This document shows positions 1 through 5,809 of a stretch of DNA of 7,173 nt, piece after piece. The DNA is taken from the NCBI GenBank assembly GCA_018818365.1, contig JAHISH010000240.1, positions 1 through 7,173 of the forward strand. Reading direction: 5' to 3'. The notes below the pieces were generated by a model that saw only the letters and a list, made by a program, of their open reading frames with translations, was not told where the DNA came from and did not search any database. The position numbers were made by a program, and so were the translations under genes. Position 1 is the stretch's first letter. The number at the start of each line of letters is the position of its first letter. The stretch comes from Candidatus Omnitrophota bacterium. GTDB taxonomy: Bacteria; Omnitrophota; Gorgyraeia; Gygaellales; Profunditerraquicolaceae.

Positions 1-2
1 TA

Positions 3-938
3 GGTTCGGCATTGAGATCCGCTATTTTTCAGCGTTACTGCCAAAATCTGGCGAAACGATTTGACCTGATGATTTCTGCGTACAACCCCATGTCTTTTTC
101 CGGGGAAGGTATGCAATATGTATCTGATCTTTCATTTGACCAATCTCTTGCCGAGCGTCTTTACCGACGATCATCTGACGCAGGGAGAAGACGAAGCGGG
201 AAAGAGATTTTTAATAAGATATATCGAAGCCTTTGTGATGGGATCGCAGGCATTGATAGAATACGTTGGAGAGAAAATTGCACCCTTACGAATTCGCAAT
301 GGAGTGCGGCAGTCCTTAAGGAAACCTTTGGAGTCTCTTCAAGGGTTATTTCTCCTCCTGTGGCAGAAGTAGCGTATTCGATAACCAAGTGGCAAGACCG
401 GGAAGACGGGTTTGTGTGTTTGGCCAGGTTTGTACCGGAAAAGGGACTACGTGAGGTTATCGGGATCCTTATAAGGGTACGGGAAAAGGGACATTGTGTC
501 CATCTGCATATAGCAGGAAGAAGAAGTGATCGCAGATATACCCGGATGCTTGCGCGTTTGGCAGAAGAACATCATTCCTGGATTACGTTGGAGCCTGAAA
601 TGATAGGGCAAGAGAGACTTTCTTTGTTACGTTCTCATAAATTCGGCATTTCAGGCTGCCGCTATGAGGCGTTCGGAATCGCGGTTGCGGAGATGTGTAA
701 GTCCGGGTGTATTGTCTGGGTCCCGCACGAAGGGGGGCAGAACGAAATAGTAAGCCATCCCCAGCTTTCCTATTGTGATAATGAAGATGCGGTACACAAG
801 ATTACCGAAGTATTGCAGGATACTAAAAAACAAGACCAGTTGCGTGGACATCTTGAAAAACAGAGTGAGCGGTTTTCTTTAACACACTTTGTGGGTGAAT
901 TCAAGGATACCGTAACTACATTTTTGGCTGGGAAATGA
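3..938 (+). CDS. GT4-family glycosyltransferase, 5'-truncated by window edge
   Basis: Probable retaining sugar transferase (GT-B fold, GT4 family) that adds a nucleotide-activated sugar to a lipid-linked glycan at the cytoplasmic membrane face. The frame is open to the left edge (codons at 3, 6 and 9 are sense). The first possible start, TTG at 12, has no Shine-Dalgarno sequence and would begin in the middle of the N-terminal domain, so the true start lies upstream and roughly 80-100 residues are missing. Counting residues from position 12, the end of the N-terminal Rossmann domain is seen as FDLMISAYNP (17-26). TLTNSQWSAAVL (91-102) and the PPV turn (115-117) lead into the nucleotide-sugar-binding domain. 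That domain carries LARFVPEKG (137-145), where the canonical Lys is present, and the GT4 E-x7-E motif E219-AFGIAVA-E227, followed by a GGQNEIV loop. Motif spacing resembles GT4 enzymes of the ALG11-like type. Sugar and linkage cannot be predicted. It overlaps the next gene by ATGA at 935-938. Confidence 0.88.
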   Translation, partial: GSALRSAIFQRYCQNLAKRFDLMISAYNPMSFSGEGMQYVSDLSFDQSLAERLYRRSSDAGRRRSGKEIFNKIYRSLCDGIAGIDRIRWRENCTLTNSQWSAAVLKETFGVSSRVISPPVAEVAYSITKWQDREDGFVCLARFVPEKGLREVIGILIRVREKGHCVHLHIAGRRSDRRYTRMLARLAEEHHSWITLEPEMIGQERLSLLRSHKFGISGCRYEAFGIAVAEMCKSGCIVWVPHEGGQNEIVSHPQLSYCDNEDAVHKITEVLQDTKKQDQLRGHLEKQSERFSLTHFVGEFKDTVTTFLAGK

Positions 939-2053
939 AGATAGCCTTTGTTTGTTTTTATCGGGTTTTTCCCCCCACCTTTGGAAGCGCAGCTTTGACG
1001 TATCAATTCTTCCAGAATCTGCGGGCAGAGAAGCTCCTGATACAGATAGATACTCCGAGAAATAAGCAATCTTTAGCGGAAGGCACACCGGTATTTAATC
1101 TTTGCACATGGTCGCATCGTTGGTATGTGAAGTGGGTATTTATTCTCATACAGATCCCGGTGGTAGTGCGGTTGCTTCAAACTAACCGGCCGGATACGAT
1201 TATTATCGAAGGAGGGTCTTGGGTTGTCTATGCGGCGCTTGCCTTCGCATCCTTAAGTCATGCGCGGGTCAAGGCCAAGGTTATTTACCATGCGCACAAT
1301 GTCGAATACCTTCTGCGGAAGAAAAAAAACAATATCCTTATTGCCTGCGTGACCAGATGGGCAGAAGGGTATGTGATGCGTCACGCAGATACTATCGTCG
1401 CGGTCTCCTCAATTGATGCGGCCCATTTTCAGAGGCTCTATCAGATACAGGCGCAGGTCAATCTTCCTGCGGTAAGTCTGGATACATTTGCCAAGGTAAC
1501 CCCGGCGCAAATCAACTCCGTCTGTCGACGGTACGGGTATAATGGCAATAGTGTGCTTTTTATGGGGCTACAGGCATATAAACCGAATAGACAGGCTTTA
1601 GATTTCTTGATATCACAGGTCTTTCCGCAGGTGTTACGTTCTATCCCTGATGCGCAATTAGTGGTTATCGGGGGCAAGGTCTTACCGAGAAGGAGTTGGT
1701 TGGTGAATCCTGGTATTGTTCCTTTTGAGGATATGCCTGCGTTAATAAGCTCCGCAGCGGTCTGTACCGCTCCAGTCTTTAGCGGCTCGGGAGTCCGGAT
1801 TAAGATCCTTGAATATATGGCTGCTGCCAGGCCGGTGGTGGCTACGACAAAAGCCAAAGAAGGGCTCCTGGTCTCTGACGGGGAGGATATCTATCTTGCT
1901 GATTCCGCGGTACAGTTTGCAGAAAAGATTGTTTACGTATTGCGCAATGAAGAGCCCGCACGAAAAATCGGAAGAGCTGCCCGTGAAACAATTGCATTGC
2001 ATTATGACGGCAATAACATTAAGAATAGAGGGCTTTTGCATCTTTGGTCTTAG
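935..2053 (+). CDS. GT4-family glycosyltransferase (Ser variant of the E-x7-E motif)
   Basis: Complete 372-residue predicted sugar transferase of the GT-B/GT4 type, cytoplasmic or peripheral to the inner membrane. The N-terminus MKIAFVCFYRVFPPTFGSA has the beta-strand plus Pro/Gly-rich acceptor loop of GT4 enzymes. IYHAHNVEYLLR lies at the end of the second core strand, and VLFMGLQAYKPNRQALDFL begins the C-terminal donor-binding domain. The donor motif is FSGSGVRIKILEYMAAARPVVAT. E293 is the conserved second acidic residue, but the first position of the E-x7-E pair is S285. This GSG-R-KILE form is typical of a well-populated GT4 subgroup that includes sugar transferases of exosortase-associated EPS loci, so it is not evidence of inactivity. 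The start ATG lies inside the upstream stop (ATGA) and has only a weak GGGA close by, so translation probably depends on coupling. A run of eight A at 1322-1329 encodes part of RKKKNN. The C-terminus (HYDGNNIKNRGLLHLWS) is somewhat unlike the usual helix but the frame is intact. Substrate unknown. Confidence 0.9.
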   Translation: MKIAFVCFYRVFPPTFGSAALTYQFFQNLRAEKLLIQIDTPRNKQSLAEGTPVFNLCTWSHRWYVKWVFILIQIPVVVRLLQTNRPDTIIIEGGSWVVYAALAFASLSHARVKAKVIYHAHNVEYLLRKKKNNILIACVTRWAEGYVMRHADTIVAVSSIDAAHFQRLYQIQAQVNLPAVSLDTFAKVTPAQINSVCRRYGYNGNSVLFMGLQAYKPNRQALDFLISQVFPQVLRSIPDAQLVVIGGKVLPRRSWLVNPGIVPFEDMPALISSAAVCTAPVFSGSGVRIKILEYMAAARPVVATTKAKEGLLVSDGEDIYLADSAVQFAEKIVYVLRNEEPARKIGRAARETIALHYDGNNIKNRGLLHLWS

Positions 2054-2056
2054 GCT

Positions 2057-3751
2057 ATGAGTAATTACTCCCAGAAACTTTCATTTGTGATCGCAACCAA
2101 AGACAGGCCTACGCAATTGCGGGATTTACTGAAGAGCCTTATCCAGCAGTCCCGGTTGCCTGATGAAGTCGTGGTGATCGATGCGGGGATTGAGTATGGA
2201 AGTGATATTGCGGGGGAATTCCCCGGGTTAAGGATACGATATTTCCGTTCTCAGGTTTCTTCTATATCGAGCCAGCGTAACGCAGGCATTCAAGAGGTTT
2301 CCGGCGGGATGAATTTTATCGGGTTTCTGGATGATGATGTGGTTTTAGAGAAAGAGGCGATCGAAGAGGCCATGAAGTATTTCAATGATAATAATCCTGA
2401 AGTGGGGGGGGTTGCGTTTACGATGGCCAACCATCCTCGTTTATTTGCTTCATTTTTAAAGTCTCTTCCTTTAGCCCGGCGCCTTGGACTTTATAGCCGT
2501 ACTCCTGGGGTAGTCTTGCGTTCGGGGTTTCAGACTATGATCGGTGCGGTCAGCGTCCCGATGCAGGTAGAGTGGCTTCCGACAGGTGCGGTGATCTGGA
2601 GAAAAGAAGTTTTTTCATCATTCTTGTTCGACGAGTATTTTTCAGGATACAGTTATCTTGAAGATCTTGATTTTAGCTACCGGGCGGCAAAAAGATACCG
2701 TCTGATGGTTATCCCTCAATCTCGCTACCTCCACTATCCGCCTCTTAACGGCGGAAGAAGCGATGAGTATCTTTTTGGAAAACAAGAGGTATCGCACCGT
2801 CTTTATTTTGTCAGGAAGAATGCTTCTCTTTCATTAGCCCGCTGTTACATGGCGTTACTACTTAAGATCATTGTGAATCTCGGTCTGGCGTTACGCCGAT
2901 ACCATCTGAATCTATTTTATCGAATAGCCGGTAATATTGTAGGGTTGTTTCAGAGCGTACTGAATGAGAAAAAGATTCCGCAGAGAGTTGTATATTATGT
3001 AGTATATTCTATTCGTAGGAAGAAGCTGATTTCTTACCATGGGATACCGATTAGTGTCGTCGTCCCCAACTTTAGCGAGTATCTTGTGGCCACGTCTATT
3101 CTTTCAGAGGGAGGTCTTGGTGAAGCGAAAATTCTTTCTGCGCTCCTGCAATCGCTTCAGCCTGGAGATGTTGCCTACGATATCGGCGCACATACAGGGA
3201 TTTTGGCGATATTTATGGCAAAGGTAGTAGGAGATAAGGGAAGGATTTTCGCGTTTGAGCCGGCTTCAAAGAATTATCAACGGCTGTTAACGAATATACG
3301 GCTTAACCGGCTTTCCAATCTTACTGCCTTGCAGGTAGCCTTGGGGAATACATCCGGTATGCACGACCTATATTATCGCGAAGATATTGGGAGCGGGGCT
3401 CAGAGTATGCGTAAGGGGCCGCAATCGTATAAGAGTGAATCTGTTTCGTTAGCGCATGGCGACAGGTTTGTGGCAGAACATTGCCTGTTGTCTCCCCGCG
3501 CAGTCAAGATCGATGTCGAAGGGTACGAATATGAGGTTATTCAGGGGTTGCGACAGATCTTATCAGGCCGTCAATGCAAGATGCTATGTTGCGAGTTCCA
3601 TCCGGGGCTCTTGCCCCAAGGAATAACTGTCTCAGGGATTATGGACTTGTTACGAGAATGCGGATTCATACGGAAAGAAACCTTTGTACGGGGCAGTGAA
3701 ATCCACGGAATCTTCTATAAGGATGAGGGGAATGAAAGAAGAAAGATTTAG
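2057..3751 (+). CDS. Fusion protein: GT2 glycosyltransferase + FkbM-family methyltransferase
   Basis: 564-residue bifunctional protein. Residues about 1-305 are a GT2 (GT-A fold) transferase of the rhamnosyltransferase-like type: LSFVIATKDRPTQL at the N-terminus, the metal/nucleotide-binding DDD at 92-94 (FLDDDV), and the ED catalytic-base region at 202-205 (LEDLD). A hydrophobic, basic tail at about 259-300 ending RIAGNIVGLFQSVL is how many such GT2 enzymes finish. Residues about 306-564 are a complete FkbM-type S-adenosylmethionine methyltransferase (Pfam Methyltransf_21): DIGAHTG (375-381) is the SAM-binding loop, FEP (400-402) the strand-2 acidic end, and KIDVEGYE (484-491) the family signature. 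FkbM enzymes methylate hydroxyl groups, so glycosyl transfer and O-methylation of a sugar in the same glycan is the natural inference. The gene starts 3 nt after the upstream stop with no strong Shine-Dalgarno sequence. The join is in frame with no in-frame ATG between the modules. The methyltransferase half is a paralogue of the next gene. A G8 tract lies at 2404-2411. Confidence 0.92.
   Translation: MSNYSQKLSFVIATKDRPTQLRDLLKSLIQQSRLPDEVVVIDAGIEYGSDIAGEFPGLRIRYFRSQVSSISSQRNAGIQEVSGGMNFIGFLDDDVVLEKEAIEEAMKYFNDNNPEVGGVAFTMANHPRLFASFLKSLPLARRLGLYSRTPGVVLRSGFQTMIGAVSVPMQVEWLPTGAVIWRKEVFSSFLFDEYFSGYSYLEDLDFSYRAAKRYRLMVIPQSRYLHYPPLNGGRSDEYLFGKQEVSHRLYFVRKNASLSLARCYMALLLKIIVNLGLALRRYHLNLFYRIAGNIVGLFQSVLNEKKIPQRVVYYVVYSIRRKKLISYHGIPISVVVPNFSEYLVATSILSEGGLGEAKILSALLQSLQPGDVAYDIGAHTGILAIFMAKVVGDKGRIFAFEPASKNYQRLLTNIRLNRLSNLTALQVALGNTSGMHDLYYREDIGSGAQSMRKGPQSYKSESVSLAHGDRFVAEHCLLSPRAVKIDVEGYEYEVIQGLRQILSGRQCKMLCCEFHPGLLPQGITVSGIMDLLRECGFIRKETFVRGSEIHGIFYKDEGNERRKI
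2404..2411 (+). repeat. Homopolymer tract of eight G inside the GT2 module
   Basis: Eight consecutive G encode the end of Val, then Gly-Gly, then the start of Val in the GT2 domain of the fusion gene. The gene is in frame at this length. Loss of one G would bring a TAA at 2457-2459 into frame, and gain of one would bring in TAG at 2494-2496. Whether the tract actually varies cannot be seen from one sequence. Confidence 0.5.
3719..3723 (+). promoter_or_regulatory. Shine-Dalgarno for the stand-alone FkbM gene
   Basis: AAGGA lies 8 nt before ATG 3732, inside the last codons of the upstream fusion gene. It decides between three in-frame starts (TTG 3684, ATG 3723, ATG 3732); the other two have no complementary sequence at normal spacing. 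Confidence 0.6.
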
Positions 3752-4565
3752 TTCTTGGGCATATCATCCGCTGCTGGTGCGGTTTGCCCGTGCCATCGGC
3801 CTGCAGAAATTTATGCGCAGGGTCTATTATCTGTTGCGCTGCCCGGCTCATAAGATAAAGAATATTCGCTTCGAAGGCATAGACGCTTCTTTTTATGTAA
3901 GAGATCCTTCAAGTTTACGCGCAGTAGAGACTCCTTTTGCTGATTGCAATGGAGACGAACGCAGAAGTTTACGCATGTTTCTTGGCTATGTAAGATCCGA
4001 TGATACGGTTCTTGACGTAGGGGCCAGTATCGGAATTTATACCGTATTCTTGGCAAGGAAATTACAAGGGAAGGGAAGAGTGATCGCGATAGAGCCGCAT
4101 ATGGAAAGTTTCCGTACCTTACAAGAGAATATTGCGCTTAACGGACTTAGGAACGCTGTTGCATTCCAATCTGCCTTTGCCGACGCGCCTGGCAGGGAGT
4201 CTTTGTACACCTGTGGTGCTTCCTGTGACTTTAGCTTTGTGCGTAGGGTGCGGGATTCGCGTAGTCAGGAGATTGCGTTATGTTCCGGCGATAGCTTTAT
4301 TGAAGAACACGGATTTACGCTTCCTGCGATAATCAAGATTGATGTGGAGGGGTATGAAGCGTGCGTGCTTAAGGGGTTGGAAAAAACACTTAGCCGTGCG
4401 CAGTGCCGTCTGGTATTTTGTGAGATGCATCCTCGTTTGCTGCCCTCAGGAGTCTGCCCCGAGGATATTAGGTCTTTTTTGGAAGGGTGCGGATTCCTTC
4501 AGAAAGAGGATACTGCGCGCGCTGATACCAGGCACTGGTTTTTCTTAAAAGAGGCGCCACGATGA
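3732..4565 (+). CDS. FkbM-family SAM-dependent methyltransferase
   Basis: Stand-alone 277-residue FkbM (Methyltransf_21) methyltransferase, predicted to O-methylate a sugar of the surface glycan in the cytoplasm. Motifs counted from ATG 3732: LDVGASIGIYTVFLA with the SAM loop D95-G101, IEP (120-122) at the end of strand 2, and IKIDVEGYE (K202 to E209). CEMHPRLLPSG follows, closely matching CEFHPGLLPQG of the preceding fusion protein. The start is chosen at ATG 3732 because AAGGA at 3719-3723 sits 8 nt upstream. ATG 3723 (three codons longer) and TTG 3684 (16 codons longer) are possible but lack a well-placed Shine-Dalgarno. The chosen start overlaps the upstream gene by 20 nt, and the gene ends in an ATGA overlap with the next. 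It has about ten cysteines, high for a protein this size, including CGASC and QCRLVFC. The exact hydroxyl methylated, and whether the substrate is free nucleotide sugar or polymer, cannot be read from sequence. Confidence 0.9.
   Translation: MKEERFSSWAYHPLLVRFARAIGLQKFMRRVYYLLRCPAHKIKNIRFEGIDASFYVRDPSSLRAVETPFADCNGDERRSLRMFLGYVRSDDTVLDVGASIGIYTVFLARKLQGKGRVIAIEPHMESFRTLQENIALNGLRNAVAFQSAFADAPGRESLYTCGASCDFSFVRRVRDSRSQEIALCSGDSFIEEHGFTLPAIIKIDVEGYEACVLKGLEKTLSRAQCRLVFCEMHPRLLPSGVCPEDIRSFLEGCGFLQKEDTARADTRHWFFLKEAPR
4549..4554 (+). promoter_or_regulatory. Shine-Dalgarno AAGAGG before ATG 4562
   Basis: AAGAGG with a 7-nt spacer to ATG 4562, located in the final codons (Lys-Glu-Ala) of the methyltransferase gene. 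The following bases CGC are shared with the site before ATG 5806. Confidence 0.7.
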
Positions 4566-5809
4566 AACGATTAAAGGTCCTTATATGCGCCTATGCCTGT
4601 AATCCTTTGAGTGACTGCCGTCTTCATCCCGGAGAGGATATCACCGGGTGGAGATTTGTCGAGCAGATAAGCAGGTTTCATGAGGTCTGGGTGTTGACGC
4701 ACTCCTATAACAAGCACGCGCTACAAGAGGCGTCGGCGCAGGAGCTCTTAGGAAAAGTATCTTTTCATTTTATAGATTTGACACCGGCCTTGTGGTGGCT
4801 CTATAATATGAATATTGGCAGAAGGCTCTATTACTATTTTTGGCAGATCGCGGCATTCGCGCATGCCTATACGCTACACCGGAAGGTAGGTTTTGATTTG
4901 TTCCACCATATCACGTTCGGTAACGATTGGATCCCCAGTTTTACCGGTGCATTCCTTCGGGTACCTTTTTTCTGGGGCCCGTTCGGAGGAGGACAGAAGG
5001 TTCCGCGCACGCTTTTCTCTACTTTAACCTTAAGAGGCAAGGCTGCGGAGATACTCCGCGATTCTGCACAGTACCTGGCACGAAGGATACTTTTTCCCTA
5101 TCGGAATTCGCTTCTTCAGAGGGCACAAACAGTATTAGTCTGTAATCGCCAGACACACCAGCGCATTCCGGAGCGTTTCAGAGAGAAGACTAAGTTATTT
5201 CCATTAAACGGCGTGCTCCTTGAAGAGCTTCAGAAGCAGGAGCCTTCTGGAAATAACATGTTTTATATTCTCAGCGCGGGAAGGCTTGACCGCATAAAGG
5301 GGCTTGATTTGGCATTATCCTCATTCGCTCTTTTTAGGAAAAAATACCCGCATTCTCTCTTTGAGATATTGGGAAGCGGGCCGGAAGAGAAGCGTTTGAA
5401 ACGATTGGCGCACCGGCTTGGGATTGCGCAGGGGGTCGTCTTTACTCCTTGGGTAAGAAGAGAAGAAGTGCGCCAGAAATTACATAAGGCCGATGTATTC
5501 TTGTTTTTAAGCCTGCGCGACGGAGGAGGAGCGGTGGTGGTGGAGGCGATGGCTGCGGGCACGCCAGTAGTCTGTCTTGATACCGCAGGCCCGGGATTCC
5601 ATATTCAACCGGAATGGGGAATTAAGATTTTCCCCCAGGATGCCGATACGGTGGTTGAGAACGTAGGTGAAGCTTTGGCAACGTTGCATAATAACCCTGC
5701 GTTACGCAAGGAATTGGGGCGTCGTGCATTGCAACGCGCAGAAGAGTTTTATCTTTGGGATAGGTTGGGAGAGAAAATAACGCAGGTCTACCAAGAGGCG
5801 CGGCTATGA
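4562..5809 (+). CDS. GT4-family glycosyltransferase (WGPxGGG type)
   Basis: 415-residue predicted GT-B/GT4 sugar transferase. The N-terminus LKVLICAYACNPLSD, followed by GEDITGWRFVEQISRFHEVWVLTH, matches the GT4 subgroup whose members begin with a YACSP-GSE-GW pattern. The diagnostic WGPFGGGQ stretch is at 138-145. The C-terminal donor domain has LSAGRLDRIKGLDLAL (Arg and Lys for phosphate contacts), GSGPEEKRLKRLA, and DGGGAVVVEAMAAGTPVVCLD, in which the first acid of the usual E-x7-E pair is Asp320 and the second Glu328. The Asp form with GGG is common in this subgroup. A hydrophobic, aromatic-rich stretch at about 76-105 (LWWLYNMNIGRRLYYYFW) may bind the membrane. It is joined to both neighbours by ATGA overlaps and has a strong Shine-Dalgarno AAGAGG at 4549-4554 inside the preceding gene. 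The sugar transferred is unknown. Confidence 0.92.
   Translation: MKRLKVLICAYACNPLSDCRLHPGEDITGWRFVEQISRFHEVWVLTHSYNKHALQEASAQELLGKVSFHFIDLTPALWWLYNMNIGRRLYYYFWQIAAFAHAYTLHRKVGFDLFHHITFGNDWIPSFTGAFLRVPFFWGPFGGGQKVPRTLFSTLTLRGKAAEILRDSAQYLARRILFPYRNSLLQRAQTVLVCNRQTHQRIPERFREKTKLFPLNGVLLEELQKQEPSGNNMFYILSAGRLDRIKGLDLALSSFALFRKKYPHSLFEILGSGPEEKRLKRLAHRLGIAQGVVFTPWVRREEVRQKLHKADVFLFLSLRDGGGAVVVEAMAAGTPVVCLDTAGPGFHIQPEWGIKIFPQDADTVVENVGEALATLHNNPALRKELGRRALQRAEEFYLWDRLGEKITQVYQEARL
5793..5798 (+). promoter_or_regulatory. Shine-Dalgarno AAGAGG before ATG 5806
   Basis: AAGAGG with a 7-nt spacer to ATG 5806, located in the final codons (Gln-Glu-Ala) of the glycosyltransferase gene. It has the same core and same spacing as the site at 4549-4554. 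Confidence 0.7.

Noticed and set aside
1322..1329. Run of eight A in the GT4 gene as a programmed slippage site.
   Set aside because: It encodes a Lys-rich stretch typical of a basic surface loop. There is no downstream stem-loop or in-frame alternative product of interest, and runs of this length are common by chance.
1441..1857. 138-codon open frame on the minus strand.
   Set aside because: It lies entirely opposite a well-supported GT4 gene, shows no recognisable motif, and its residue pattern is what antisense reading of GT4 codons gives. The same applies to the other minus-strand frames, for example 770-1069, 1742-2041, 5263-5562 and 6715-6942.
1990..2053. Possible frameshift near the C-terminus of the GT4 gene, because the ending HYDGNNIKNRGLLHLWS lacks the usual amphipathic helix.
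   Set aside because: The alternative frame (ending IEGFCIFGLRL, stop at 2058-2060) is no closer to the family and would overlap the next start. The normal stop 3 nt before ATG 2057 fits the compact layout.
2213..2224. Perfect 12-base palindrome GGGGAATTCCCC.
   Set aside because: It has no loop for a terminator hairpin, is not followed by a T-run, and lies in the middle of the GT2 coding region.
2959..2970. TGAATGA string (TGA 2961, ATG 2964) at the GT2-FkbM join, resembling a stop-start junction between two genes.
   Set aside because: Both the TGA and the ATG are out of frame with both modules, and the frame opened by ATG 2964 reaches a TAG after about 12 codons. The single long frame through the join matches homologous sequence on both sides, so the fusion stands as read.
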